Assembly (NCBI RefSeq): GCF_016598615.1
Contig: NZ_CP066831.1
Coordinates: 3,410,001-3,474,000 of the forward strand
From: Streptomyces liliifuscus
Lineage (GTDB): Bacteria > Actinomycetota > Actinomycetes > Streptomycetales > Streptomycetaceae
Reading direction: 5' to 3'
DNA: 64,000 nucleotides
Shown here: positions 24,590-35,888 of the stretch, piece after piece
How the letters are laid out: each line of letters opens with the position of its first letter
How positions within the stretch are numbered: the first letter of the stretch is position 1
Translations under genes and position numbers: made by a program
Notes under the pieces: generated by a model
Told to the model about the DNA's origin: nothing
The model's input: the letters and a program-made list of their open reading frames with translations, nothing else
Database searches by the model: none

Positions 24590-25459
24590 ATGACACCTAC
24601 GCTCGTGCGGCATCACCTACCTCACGCGGGGACCGTTCCCCGGGTGGATCCGTGGGCACGCGCGCGTGACTGGGCCGAGATTCAGGAGCGGATGCTCGTC
24701 CCGCTCTACGAGGCCGTGTACCAGCGGCTCGAAGTGGGCTCTGCCACCCGGTTGTTGGGGCTCGGCTGCGGATCCGGTCTCGCACTGCTGATGGCGGCCT
24801 CCCGAGATGCCCGGGTCACCGGTGTCGATGCCGGCGCGCCCGAGCGGCTGGCTCTCGCGCGGGAGCGGTTGCTGCCCGAGGCGTGGGGCACGCGTGCGCG
24901 TGCCGGGACCCGGCTGGTCGACGGGGAGCCGGCGGACCTCGCGTCCGGCGCGGGTGACTCGGGGACGGCCGCGTACAACCTGGTGACGGCCTTCGAGCCG
25001 ATCGGGTGTGTGGGCGGAGACTCCGAAGGGCTGGGTGAGTTGCTGGCGGAGGTGCGTCCGCTTGTGGGGCGGGGGGTTCCTGTGGTGCTCGCGGGGTGGG
25101 GGCCGCCGGAGCGGTGCGCCACCGCCTCGGTGCTGCGGGTCGCCACGAAGCTGGCGGATCCGCTGCGGAGGGCGGGGAGTTGGCGGCCTGCCCTTCGGGA
25201 CGATCTGGAGGAGGTCGCCCAGCGGGCCGGGCTTCGGCCCGACGGGTCGGGGCGGGTTGCCTGTCCCTTCGGGTACGCCGATGTGGGCAATGCGGTTCGG
25301 GGGTTGCTCTCCACGGGGCTGTTCGACGCTGCCGTCGCTGCGACGGATCAGGCGCAGGTCGACAAGGAGCTCCGCGAGGCGCTGCATCCCCACAAGCGCC
25401 GTGACGGAACGGTATGGATGCCGAACATCTTCCGCTACCTGATCACCCGCACGCCCTGA
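24590..25459 (+). CDS. SAM-dependent methyltransferase
   Basis: A 289-residue protein with a class I Rossmann methyltransferase core. Motif I is RLLGLGCGSGLALLMAAS (about residues 52-69), followed by VTGVDAGAPERLALAR with the ribose-binding acidic residue. The C-terminal half is family-specific, so the substrate is unknown. I chose the ATG at 24590; the frame is open to 24518 with atypical codons. It is divergent from proS and convergent with ftsH. Confidence 0.82.
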   Translation: MTPTLVRHHLPHAGTVPRVDPWARARDWAEIQERMLVPLYEAVYQRLEVGSATRLLGLGCGSGLALLMAASRDARVTGVDAGAPERLALARERLLPEAWGTRARAGTRLVDGEPADLASGAGDSGTAAYNLVTAFEPIGCVGGDSEGLGELLAEVRPLVGRGVPVVLAGWGPPERCATASVLRVATKLADPLRRAGSWRPALRDDLEEVAQRAGLRPDGSGRVACPFGYADVGNAVRGLLSTGLFDAAVAATDQAQVDKELREALHPHKRRDGTVWMPNIFRYLITRTP

Positions 25460-25504
25460 CCAAATGTCTCCCGCCCCCGCCGCCCCTACCCGTTCCCATC
25501 CCCT

Positions 25505-25620
25505 GGGGGCTCCGCCCCCAGACCCCCGTATCGCGCTCCGCGCTCGTCCTCAAACGCCGGACAGGCTAATAGTCAGCCCCTCCGGCGTTTGAGGAGCGGG
25601 GGTTCGGGGGCGGAGCCCCC
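25505..25620. repeat. 116-bp intergenic inverted repeat
   Basis: Outer arms GGGGGCTCCGCCCCC (25505-25519) and its complement (25606-25620) match over 15 bp. Inner arms CCTCAAACGCCGGA (25548-25561 with 25581-25594) match over 14 bp. CCCCC/GGGGG pairing lies between. It sits between two convergent genes and can fold on both strands. I recognise this style of element as frequent between Streptomyces genes. Confidence 0.8.
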
Positions 25621-25666
25621 GAGTAGTGACGGGAATGGGTAGGGGCGGCGGGGGCGAAAGAAGCCC

Positions 25667-27604
<1,938 letters not shown>

Positions 27605-27704
27605 ATGCGGACGTTACGACACGAAGGCCGCACCAGCATGCGCGCGAAGGGCCGACTCCGGCTCCGGCGCCAGAGCCGGCACCCGCACCCGCACCCGCAC
27701 AAAC

Positions 27705-27746
27705 GAGGCTGGGGGCGCCCTTCCAAAGAAGGGCGCCCCCAGCCTC
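27705..27746 (-). terminator. Strong terminator downstream of ffh
   Basis: A perfect 18 bp stem (27705-27722 with 27729-27746, GAGGCTGGGGGCGCCCTT) has a 6 nt loop, CCAAAG. It begins 15 bp past the ffh stop and is the strongest simple hairpin in the window. Confidence 0.9.
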
Positions 27747-27760
27747 GTACCGAAAAGTCG

Positions 27761-29317
27761 TCAGCCCATGAACTTCTTGAACTCGTCCGGCAGCTCGAAG
27801 TCCTGCGGCTGCTGCTGGCCGCCCGGCAGGCCGAAGGCGCCGCCGGCCTGGCCCGCTGCCTCGCGGCGTGCGGCGGCCTCTTCCTCCTGCTGCTTTCGCT
27901 TCATCGGGTTGCCGGAGCGCTGCTTGCCCTTGGCCTTCTTGGGCTGCTTCTTCGAGCGGCCGGCGCCACCACCGGTGCCCGGCATCCCGGGCATGCCCGG
28001 CATCCCGCCGCCCTGGGCCATGCGGGACATCATCTTGCGGGCCTCGAAGAACCGCTCGACCAGGCCCTTGACCGCGCTGACCTCGACACCGGAACCCTTG
28101 GCGATACGGGCACGGCGCGAGCCGTTGATGATCGTCGGCTCCTGGCGCTCGCCCGGCGTCATCGACTTGATGATGGCGGCCGTGCGGTCGACGTCACGCT
28201 CGTCGAGGTTGTTGATCTGGTCCTTGATCTGACCCATGCCTGGGAGCATGCCGAGCAGCTTGGAGATGGAGCCCATCTTCCTGACCTGCTCCATCTGGGC
28301 CAGGAAGTCGTCGAGCGTGAAGTCCTGGCCCTTCTTGGAGGCCAGCTTCTCGGCCATCTGCTCGGCCTCTTGCTGCGAGAAGGTCTGCTCGGCCTTCTCG
28401 ATCAGCGTGAGCATGTCGCCCATGCCGAGGATGCGGGACGCCATGCGGTCCGGGTGGAACGCGTCGAAGTCGTCCAGCTTCTCGCCGTTCGAGGCGAACA
28501 TGACCTGGCGGCCGGTGACGTGCGCGATGGAGAGAGCGGCACCACCACGGGCGTCGCCGTCGAGCTTGGAGAGGACCACGCCGTCGAAGCCGACGCCGTC
28601 ACGGAAGGCCTCGGCGGTGTTGACCGCGTCCTGGCCGACCATCGCGTCGACGACGAAGAGGATCTCGTCCGGCGAGACCGCGTCGCGGATGTCCGCGGCC
28701 TGCTGCATCAGCTCCTGGTCGATACCGAGGCGGCCGGCGGTGTCGACGATGACGACGTCGTGCTGCTTCTGCTTCGCGTACTCGATGGAGTCCTTGGCGA
28801 CCTGGACCGGGTCACCGACGCCGTTGCCCGGCTGGGGGGCGTAGACGCCGACCCCGGCGCGCTCGGCGACGACGCTCAGCTGGGTCACCGCGTTCGGGCG
28901 CTGGAGGTCGCAGGCGACCAGCAGCGGGGCGTGCCCCTGGCCCTGGAGCCACTTGCCGAGCTTTCCGGCGAGCGTGGTCTTACCGGCACCCTGCAGACCC
29001 GCGAGCATGATCACGGTCGGCGGCTGCTTGGCGAAGCGCAGCCGACGGGTCTCGCCGCCGAGGATGCCGACGAGCTCCTCGTTGACGATCTTGATGACCT
29101 GCTGGGCGGGGTTCAGTGCCTGCGACACCTCGGCCCCGAGGGCCCTCTCCTTGACCTGCTTGATGAAGGCCCGCACGACCGGGAGCGCGACATCCGCCTC
29201 CAGCAGGGCGATACGGATCTCGCGCGCGGTGGCGTCGATGTCCGCCTCGGACAGGCGCCCCTTGCCGCGAAGGTTCTTGAATGTCGCTGCGAGGCGATCG
29301 GAGAGAGTGTCGAACAC
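27761..29317 (-). CDS. ffh: Signal recognition particle protein Ffh (SRP54)
   Basis: A 518-residue SRP GTPase that binds signal peptides and 4.5S/scRNA for co-translational targeting. N domain about 1-95; G domain has G-1 GLQGAGKT at 107-114, DTAGRLG and the SKLDGDARGG loop. The M domain is Met-rich and ends in GMPGMPGMPGTGGG and a Lys-rich tail. The start is GTG. Its receptor gene ftsY is about 7 kb away on the same strand. Confidence 0.96.
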   Translation of the reverse strand: MFDTLSDRLAATFKNLRGKGRLSEADIDATAREIRIALLEADVALPVVRAFIKQVKERALGAEVSQALNPAQQVIKIVNEELVGILGGETRRLRFAKQPPTVIMLAGLQGAGKTTLAGKLGKWLQGQGHAPLLVACDLQRPNAVTQLSVVAERAGVGVYAPQPGNGVGDPVQVAKDSIEYAKQKQHDVVIVDTAGRLGIDQELMQQAADIRDAVSPDEILFVVDAMVGQDAVNTAEAFRDGVGFDGVVLSKLDGDARGGAALSIAHVTGRQVMFASNGEKLDDFDAFHPDRMASRILGMGDMLTLIEKAEQTFSQQEAEQMAEKLASKKGQDFTLDDFLAQMEQVRKMGSISKLLGMLPGMGQIKDQINNLDERDVDRTAAIIKSMTPGERQEPTIINGSRRARIAKGSGVEVSAVKGLVERFFEARKMMSRMAQGGGMPGMPGMPGTGGGAGRSKKQPKKAKGKQRSGNPMKRKQQEEEAAARREAAGQAGGAFGLPGGQQQPQDFELPDEFKKFMG

Positions 29318-29420
29318 GGCGGTCGCGAATCCTCAAGTAGGGGGCAGGGGGGCAGGTCCGCCCTCCAGGGTATCTGTCCGCGCCAGGAAGGGTCTCCACC
29401 CCGTCACAGGGTTCCGGGCC

Positions 29421-29461
29421 CGCGCCCCTGAAGGGGCGCGGGGAACTGCGCGATCAGCCAC
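29421..29461. repeat. Dispersed hairpin element, copy 1
   Basis: CGCGCCCC-TGAA-GGGGCGCG (29421-29440) is a perfect 8 bp stem with a tetraloop. It merges into the 29-base sequence 29433-29461 (GGGGCGCGGGGAACTGCGCG then ATCAGCCAC), which recurs at 41433-41461 with one difference. It lies 41 bp past the glnD stop. Confidence 0.8.
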
Positions 29462-29501
29462 TGGCGGCCCGCAGGCATCGAACGACCTTCCCGCACGACA
29501 C

Positions 29502-31961
29502 TCACTCCCGCAACGTGTCTTCCAACGCCCGGGCAAGCGAAGCCGCCTGCTCCCCCGGCAACGGCGCCCCCTCGGGCCCCGTCACATAGAACGCGTCCAC
29601 CGCGTTCGCACCCAGCGTGGACACGTGCGCACTACGGACACGCACCTGCGCCTGCTCCAGCGCCCGCCCGATCCGGTGCAGCAGCCCAGGCGCGTCATGG
29701 GCGCGCACCTCGATGACGGTGGCGAGCCGGGACGCGGCGGAGGCCACGGTCACCCGGGCGGGCGGCGCCACGATCCCCCGCCGGCGCGGATACGCGGCGT
29801 CCCGCTCGGCGAGACGCCCTGCGATGTCGAGGGACCCGTCCAGGGCGCGTACGAGATCGGCGCGCAGCCGGGCGGCCTGCGGCAGTGAGCCGTACTCGGC
29901 GGCGACCCGCCAGTCGAGGAGCAGCACGGAGCCGGAGACGCCGTCGGGCAGGTCCAGCGCCCGCAGCTCAGCCGTGCGCACGGTGAGCCGGTGCATGGCG
30001 AGGACGCCCGCGACGGCCGGGAGGACGCCCTTCTGGTCCGGTACCGCGATGAGCAGTTCCACACCGAGGGGCTCCGGGTCGCCGGACGGTTCCTCGGCGG
30101 GCGGTTCGGCCGGCGGCTCGGTCTGGGCGCGCAGCGCGAGTACGGGTCCGCCGGTGCGGAACGCCTCGATGGCGAGCCGCTCCTGTTCGGCGGTGGGCGC
30201 TGCGGCCTCGGGCTCCTCGGGGGTGTCCCCGGCGAGCACGGCGGAGACCCGCTTGACCAGGTCGGCGACGAGGGAGGCGCGCCACGAGGACCAGGCGGCG
30301 GGCCCGGTGGCCAGCGCGTCGGCCTCGGTCAGCGCGTGCAGCAGCTCCAGCGTGCCCTGCGAGCCGACCGCCTCGGCGACCGAGCGCACGGTGGCCGGGT
30401 CCTCCAGGTCGCGCCGGGTCGCCGTCTCGACGAGCAGCAGGTGATGACGTACGAGTGTGGCGAGCACGGCCACGTCCGAGCGGTCGAAGCCGATCCGGGC
30501 GGCCACGTCCCGCGCGATGATCTCGCCGGCCACGGAGTGGTCGCCGGGCCAGCCCTTGCCGATGTCGTGCAGCAGGGCGGAGACCAGCAGCAGGTCGGGG
30601 CGGTGGACGCGGCGGGTGAACTCCGCGGCGCGGACGGCCGTCTCGATCAGGTGGCGGTCGACGGTCCAGATGTGGACGGCGTTGCGCTGCGGGCGGCAGC
30701 GGACGCGCTCCCAGTCGGGCAGCAGCCGGGTGATCAGGCCCTCCGCCTCCAGTGCCTCCCAGACCTCGATGGTCGAGGGGCCCGAGCCGAGCAGCGTGAC
30801 GAGCTGCTCGCGGGCCTCGGCGGGCCAGGGCGTGGGCAGCGGGCGGACCCCGGCGGCCATGCGGCGGACCGCGTGCAGGGAGAGGGGCAGACCCGCCTGG
30901 GCGGCCGCGGCGGCGGCGCGCAGCGGCAGCACGGGGTCGCGGTCGGGGCGGGCGGCGCGGGCGAGGACGACCTCGCCGTCCTGCTCGACGACTCCCTCGG
31001 CCAGCGGTGAACGCTCGGCGGTCGGCTTGCCGCCGCCCAGCATGGCGCGCAGCCGCGGCCGCACGGCGCGCGACCGAAGCACACGCCCCACCTCGCGCCA
31101 GGTGACATCACTGGCGTACGAGACGACGCGGGCGGCCTCGTACACCTGGCGCAGCAGTGTGTCGGCGTCGAGCAGGCCGAGTTCGGCGGCGACCTGGTCC
31201 TGCTCCTGGAGGGAGAGGCGGTCGGTGGCGCGGCCGGTGGCGAGGTGCAGGGCGTCACGGACGTCGAGGAGGCGCCTGCGGGCGTCGGCGAGGCCCTCGC
31301 GCGGGGCGTCGGCGAGCCAGGAGGCGGCGACGGCGCGCAGCGCGGTGTCGTCGCGCAGGCCGCCGCGGGCCTCCTTGAGGTCGGGTTCGAGGAGGAACTG
31401 CAACTCGCCCTGGCGCTCGGCGCGTTCGGCGCACAGTTCCTGGAGTTCGGGGAGACGTTTCGGCGCCTGGTTGCGCCAGTCGGCGAGGACGGCCGTGCGC
31501 AGTCCTGCGGTGAGGCCGAGGTCGCCTGCGAGATGCCGGGCGTCCAGCAGTCCGAGCTGGACCTTGAGGTCCTCGCCCGCGACCTTGCGTGCCTCGGCGG
31601 GCGTACGGACGGAGTGGTCGAGGTCGAGGCCGAGGTCCCAGACCGGGTACCAGATGCGGTCGGCGAGGGAGGCCACCGCGCCGGAGTCGGCGCTGCCGTC
31701 GTGCAGGAGCAGCAGGTCGAGGTCGCTGCGCGGGGAGAGCTCGCCGCGGCCGTAGCCGCCGACGGCGACGAGCGAGATGCCGCGCAGTTCGCCGGCGCCC
31801 GCGTCGAACAGACCGGACAGCCAGTCGTCGGTCAGTTCGGCGAGGGCCGCACGGCGCGGCGGCCCGGACCGCGCCCCCTCCTGGAGGAGGCGCAGCCGGG
31901 CCGCCGCATAGCCGCTGGGTCCCGAGTCCTCTGCTTCCGTACGCACGTCCGTACTCGTCAC
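29502..31961 (-). CDS. glnD: PII-protein nucleotidyltransferase GlnD
   Basis: An 819-residue GlnD. The nucleotidyltransferase motif is GGYGRGELSPRSDLDLLLLHD (about residues 68-88). The GlnD-linker helices follow, then an HD hydrolase (LLVSALLHDIGKGWPGDHS), then two C-terminal ACT domains for glutamine sensing. In Streptomyces, GlnD is reported to adenylylate rather than uridylylate PII at Tyr51. GTG start with AGGAG 7 bases upstream. Third gene of amtB-glnB-glnD, 25 bp after glnB. Confidence 0.95.
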   Translation of the reverse strand: MTSTDVRTEAEDSGPSGYAAARLRLLQEGARSGPPRRAALAELTDDWLSGLFDAGAGELRGISLVAVGGYGRGELSPRSDLDLLLLHDGSADSGAVASLADRIWYPVWDLGLDLDHSVRTPAEARKVAGEDLKVQLGLLDARHLAGDLGLTAGLRTAVLADWRNQAPKRLPELQELCAERAERQGELQFLLEPDLKEARGGLRDDTALRAVAASWLADAPREGLADARRRLLDVRDALHLATGRATDRLSLQEQDQVAAELGLLDADTLLRQVYEAARVVSYASDVTWREVGRVLRSRAVRPRLRAMLGGGKPTAERSPLAEGVVEQDGEVVLARAARPDRDPVLPLRAAAAAAQAGLPLSLHAVRRMAAGVRPLPTPWPAEAREQLVTLLGSGPSTIEVWEALEAEGLITRLLPDWERVRCRPQRNAVHIWTVDRHLIETAVRAAEFTRRVHRPDLLLVSALLHDIGKGWPGDHSVAGEIIARDVAARIGFDRSDVAVLATLVRHHLLLVETATRRDLEDPATVRSVAEAVGSQGTLELLHALTEADALATGPAAWSSWRASLVADLVKRVSAVLAGDTPEEPEAAAPTAEQERLAIEAFRTGGPVLALRAQTEPPAEPPAEEPSGDPEPLGVELLIAVPDQKGVLPAVAGVLAMHRLTVRTAELRALDLPDGVSGSVLLLDWRVAAEYGSLPQAARLRADLVRALDGSLDIAGRLAERDAAYPRRRGIVAPPARVTVASAASRLATVIEVRAHDAPGLLHRIGRALEQAQVRVRSAHVSTLGANAVDAFYVTGPEGAPLPGEQAASLARALEDTLRE

Positions 31962-31986
31962 CCAGTGGCTCCTGTTCTTGTTCTGC

Positions 31987-32325
31987 CTACAGCGCGTCGG
32001 GTCCGCGCTCGCCGGTCCGGACCCGGACCGCCGTCTCGACCGGGACGGACCAGACCTTGCCGTCCCCGATCTTGCCGGTACGGGCCGCCTTCACGATGAC
32101 GTCGAGCAGCTGCTCGGCGTCGTCGTCCTCGACCAGCACCTCGATGCGGATCTTGGGAACGAGGTCGACGGTGTACTCGGCACCGCGGTAGACCTCGGTG
32201 TGCCCCCGCTGACGACCGTAACCGCTCGCCTCGGTGACCGTGAGGCCGTGGACGCCGAAGGCCTGGAGGGCCTCCTTGATCTCGTCGAGCCGGTGGGGCT
32301 TCACGACGGCGGTGATGAGCTTCAT
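31987..32325 (-). CDS. glnB: Nitrogen regulatory protein PII (GlnB/GlnK type)
   Basis: A 112-residue PII signal protein. Tyr51 of the T-loop (EVYRGAEYTVDLVPK), the site modified by GlnD, is present. The second signature region (GKIGDGKVWSVPVETAVRVRTGERG) and the N-terminal MKLITAVVKPHRLDEIKEAL are standard. It integrates ATP/ADP and 2-oxoglutarate levels and in this operon probably blocks AmtB under excess ammonium. Its ATG overlaps the amtB stop (ATGA). Confidence 0.97.
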   Translation of the reverse strand: MKLITAVVKPHRLDEIKEALQAFGVHGLTVTEASGYGRQRGHTEVYRGAEYTVDLVPKIRIEVLVEDDDAEQLLDVIVKAARTGKIGDGKVWSVPVETAVRVRTGERGPDAL

Positions 32326-33662
32326 GCGTCCACCTTCTTGGCCGGAGTGCCCTGGGCCGGGGAGGGTGCGGCGCTGAAGGACGCGCCGCCGCCGCCACCG
32401 CTGAAGTCGTATGCGGTCTCGGCGTGCTCGGCCTGGTCGATGCCCGCGATCTCGTCGTCCTCGGAGACGCGCATCCCGATCGTCTTGTCGATCAGGAAAG
32501 CGAGCACCGCGGAGGCCACGAGGGAGTAGGCGAGGACCGCGAAGACACCGGCGCACTGCTTCCAGAACTGGTCGAGGCCGCCGCCGTAGAAGAGGCCCGC
32601 CACGTCGGACTGGCCGCCACCGGTGGCGAAGAAGCCGATCAGCAGGGAGCCGACGACACCGCCGACGAGGTGGACGCCGACGACGTCGAGCGAGTCGTCG
32701 TAGCCGAACTTGTACTTCAGGCCGACGGCCATGGCGCAGAGGATGCCCGCGATGGCACCGACGGCGATCGCGCCGAGCGGGGAGACCGCACCACCCGACG
32801 GGGTGATGGCGACCAGACCGGCGACCGCGCCGGAGGCGGCACCGAGCGTGGTGAACGCGCCGTGGCGGATCTTCTCGTAGGCGAGCCAGGCCAGCATGGC
32901 CGCGGCGGTGGCGATCTGCGTGTTGATGAACATCAGCGCGCCGACGCCGTCGTCGTTGCCGAGCCAGGAGCCGGCGTTGAATCCGAACCAGCCGAACCAC
33001 AGCAGACCGGCGCCGAGCATGACCAGCGGCAGGCTGTGCGGGCGCATCGGGTCCCTCTTGAAGCCGACGCGCTTGCCGATCACGAGGATCACACCGAGTG
33101 CCGCGGCACCCGCGTTGATGTGGACCGCCGTACCACCGGCGAAGTCGATGACGCCGAGCTCGAAGGCCCAGCCGCCAGCGCCCCAGACCCAGTGCGCGAC
33201 CGGAAAGTAGACGACCGTGGCCCACAGGGCGACGAACAGCGCCCAGCCCGTGAACTTCACCCGGTCCGCGACGGCGCCGCTGATCAGGGCGGGCGTGATG
33301 ATCGCGAACATCAGCTGGAAGACGGCGAAGACGTAGATCGGGATGGTGTAGCCGTCCCAGAGCTGCGTGATGCCGATTCCGCTGAGGCCCACGTAGTCCG
33401 AGGACCAGCCGATGATGCTGCCCGAGTCGGTGCCGAAGGCGAGCGAGAAGCCGTAGAGCACCCACAGGATGGTGACGATCCCCATGCTGATGAAGCTCAT
33501 CATCAACATGTTCAGGGTGCTCTTGACCCGGACCATGCCTCCGTAGAAGAAGGCGAGTCCGGGAGTCATGATCAGCACCAGGGCGGAACAGATGAGCATG
33601 AACCCGGTGTTGGCGGCAGACAGCGTGGGAGCGTCTGCGGCAAGCGTGATGGCTGGTGCCAT
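32322..33662 (-). CDS. amtB: Ammonium transporter AmtB
   Basis: A 446-residue Amt/MEP-family channel with about 11 membrane segments. Signatures include GLAFFYGGMVRVKSTLNMLMM, the twin-His pore region (GGTAVHINAG and VGVHLVGGVVGSLL) and the cytosolic C-terminal helix contacted by PII. It ends in a Gly/Ser/Ala/Pro-rich tail. I chose the ATG at 33662 with GAGGAG upstream; the open frame to 33773 is unsupported. First gene of amtB-glnB-glnD. Confidence 0.96.
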   Translation of the reverse strand: MAPAITLAADAPTLSAANTGFMLICSALVLIMTPGLAFFYGGMVRVKSTLNMLMMSFISMGIVTILWVLYGFSLAFGTDSGSIIGWSSDYVGLSGIGITQLWDGYTIPIYVFAVFQLMFAIITPALISGAVADRVKFTGWALFVALWATVVYFPVAHWVWGAGGWAFELGVIDFAGGTAVHINAGAAALGVILVIGKRVGFKRDPMRPHSLPLVMLGAGLLWFGWFGFNAGSWLGNDDGVGALMFINTQIATAAAMLAWLAYEKIRHGAFTTLGAASGAVAGLVAITPSGGAVSPLGAIAVGAIAGILCAMAVGLKYKFGYDDSLDVVGVHLVGGVVGSLLIGFFATGGGQSDVAGLFYGGGLDQFWKQCAGVFAVLAYSLVASAVLAFLIDKTIGMRVSEDDEIAGIDQAEHAETAYDFSGGGGGASFSAAPSPAQGTPAKKVDA

Positions 33663-33781
33663 CGGCGTCTCCTCGTCGTTTGGTACGGCCCCGTGCGGGC
33701 GAAGCCATGAGCGGTTATGAGGGGTGGGCCGGTTATGCGCCAGAGATTGGCGCAGCGCCGTTTCGACCGGCACCCCTCGAT

Positions 33782-33817
33782 GTTTCGCCGCAGTGACGAA
33801 GAGGTCCTGTGTGTTAC
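33782..33817 (-). promoter_or_regulatory. Probable GlnR operator upstream of amtB
   Basis: Read on the minus strand the sequence is GTAAC-n6-GACCT-n4-GTCAC-n6-GAAAC. The second half is an exact GTnAC-n6-GAAAC GlnR half-box and the first is a weaker one. It is ~120 bp upstream of the amtB ATG, a suitable place for activation by GlnR, the known regulator of amtB in Streptomyces. Confidence 0.65.
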
Positions 33818-33974
33818 GCGTCGATGAACTGGCTGATGCCGGTCCGCGCGATCGTTATCGTGGCGCAACCTTCACTGAAGGTATGGAACCGGCCGCGGCC
33901 GGCCGTCCGATGACCTGGCATGGGGGAGCCGAGTCGGGCTGTTAAGGACGGCGGCCGCGGCCGGGGTACTGGGG

Positions 33975-35450
33975 TCAGACCGCCTCGGCGGTCTCGGGCA
34001 GATCGATGGCGAGCTGCTCGGTCAGGTCCACCACGGCGGCGAGATCCCCGAAATCGCGTACAGCCGTGTCGACGGTTTTTCGGATACGAGTGTTGACCCG
34101 CTCGGAGCGCACCTTCTTGGCGATCCTGAGGGCCTGGCGCACCAGGACCGTGCTCTGCTCGGGCTCCCGCCGCAGGAGATGCACCGTGCCCATCCCGACG
34201 AGGTTGAGTGCGTACGAACGCTGGTGCTCGGTGTCCTTCTCGAAGAGGTCCACGGCCTTCTGCATGACGGGCTCGGCCAGCGAGGCGTACGTGGGGCTGC
34301 GGCCCGCGACGTAGGCGAGGTCGCGGAAGGAGTGGGAGTTCTCGCCGTGCAGCTCGGCCTCGGAGAAGAAGCGGATCCAGTCGGGCTCGGGCTCGCCGGA
34401 CTCGACCGCGTCGCCGAAGGTGTCCTCGGCCATCCGGACGGCTCGCTTGCACTTTCCGGGCTGCCCCATGTTGGCGTAGGCCCGGGCCTCCATCGCATAC
34501 AGCATGGACTGGGTTCGGGGGCTCGCGCAGTCGCGGCTTCCGTACTGGGCGAGGTGGATCAGTTCCAGAGCGTCGTCGGGCCGGCCGAGGTGGATCATCT
34601 GGCGGCTCATGCTGGACAGCACGTACGAGCCGAGCGGCTTGTCGGCGGCCTCCTTGGCGGCGTGCAGGGCGAGGACGAAGTACTTCTGGGCGGTCGGCTG
34701 GAGCCCGACGTCGTAGCTCATCCAGCCCGCCAGCTCCGCGAGCTCGGCGGCGACCTTGAACAGGCGCCTGGTGGTGGCCTCGGGCTGGGGCTCCTGGAGG
34801 AGGTCGGTCACCTCGTGCAGCTGGCCGACGACCGCCTTGCGGCGCAGGCCGCCGCCGCATTGCGCGTCCCACTGGCGGAACATGACCGTGGTGGATTCGA
34901 GGAGGTCCAGCTCGGGCTGGGAGAGCCGGCCGGGGCGGCGGGAGGCGGCGGCGGACTCGGGCTGCTCACGGGGGGTGACGGGGCTGGGCACCAGCCAGCG
35001 CTGCATGGGCTCGATCAGCGAGGGGCCCGCGGAGAGCGCCAGTGACGTGCCGAGGAATCCGCGGCGCGCCAGCATCAGGTCGCTGCGCGAGAACTCACCG
35101 ATCAGGGCGACGGTCTGCGGACCGGTCCAGGGCAGGTCGACGCCGGACACGGACGGTGACTGGTGCGCGGCGCGCAGGCCCAGGTCCTCGACGGCGACGA
35201 CACAGCCGAAGCGCTCGGAGAACAGCTCGGAGAGGATGCGCGGGATGGGCTCGCGGGGATTCTCGCCGTCCAGCCAGCGGCGGACGCGCGAGGTGTCCGT
35301 CGAGATGTGGTTGGCTCCCAACTGGCGCGCTCTGCGGTTGACTTGCCGCGCCAGCTCACCCTTGGACCAACCGCTGCGCACGAACCACGAGCCCAACAGC
35401 TCATTGGGGCGCTTGTCAGCAGTCGTCCCGCCTCCGCCGTTGCCGCCCAC
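33975..35450 (-). CDS. nsdA: NsdA-type negative regulator of development and antibiotic production
   Basis: A 491-residue soluble protein matching what I remember of S. coelicolor NsdA. The N-terminal region (KRPNELLGSWFVRSGWSKGELARQVNRRARQLG) resembles an HTH/Xre-like domain, and helical TPR-like repeats fill the rest. In S. coelicolor its loss increases sporulation and antibiotic production. GTG at 35450 is taken as start, with GGGG upstream; an ATG at 35519 is possible. It is divergent from the prim-pol-like gene. Confidence 0.85.
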   Translation of the reverse strand: MGGNGGGGTTADKRPNELLGSWFVRSGWSKGELARQVNRRARQLGANHISTDTSRVRRWLDGENPREPIPRILSELFSERFGCVVAVEDLGLRAAHQSPSVSGVDLPWTGPQTVALIGEFSRSDLMLARRGFLGTSLALSAGPSLIEPMQRWLVPSPVTPREQPESAAASRRPGRLSQPELDLLESTTVMFRQWDAQCGGGLRRKAVVGQLHEVTDLLQEPQPEATTRRLFKVAAELAELAGWMSYDVGLQPTAQKYFVLALHAAKEAADKPLGSYVLSSMSRQMIHLGRPDDALELIHLAQYGSRDCASPRTQSMLYAMEARAYANMGQPGKCKRAVRMAEDTFGDAVESGEPEPDWIRFFSEAELHGENSHSFRDLAYVAGRSPTYASLAEPVMQKAVDLFEKDTEHQRSYALNLVGMGTVHLLRREPEQSTVLVRQALRIAKKVRSERVNTRIRKTVDTAVRDFGDLAAVVDLTEQLAIDLPETAEAV

Positions 35451-35888
35451 TGGAACGCCCCCATCCCTGAACCCACTTGTGCGCTGTGTGCGCCAAGCCC
35501 TACCAGAATGCCGGTACATATGGTCGTCCGTCCGGTGGTTCTCACCCATCGAACGGGAAGCCGAGTTGCCTCCGGCATACCCGCGAGTGCATGCGTCCCC
35601 AGGACCCGTGCACTCACGGTAATCCTACGATCACCCCTCCAGCCATGGCGATCCCGGAAACGCCACCATTCGCCACCCCTTCGAATGAACTCCCGGCGGC
35701 CTGTACGCGATTCACTTGACACATGACGGCCGGGAGTGGGCGGAGCGATGCACATCGGGGCGCGCGAAGCCGGACGCACCACCCGTGACACCACCGGGCG
35801 CCGCATGAACTGCACAGGGTCGGGAACAGAGAGTTACGGTTCCGTTCCGTCACGTAACCACCGGCGCGCTGGACCCGTTGGAGGGGGC
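35451..35888. other. 438 bp divergent intergenic region
   Basis: This gap holds the divergent promoters of nsdA and the prim-pol-like gene. One visible signal is GTTACG (35833-35838) facing CGTAAC (35853-35858), an imperfect inverted repeat 31 bp before the ATG at 35889. AT-rich patches near 35640-35720 could hold promoter hexamers but none is convincing. I see no gene. Confidence 0.4.

Noticed and set aside
31987..33708. 573-codon minus-strand frame spanning amtB and glnB
   Set aside because: Only its last 112 codons (PII) are real; the rest is an off-frame read of amtB.
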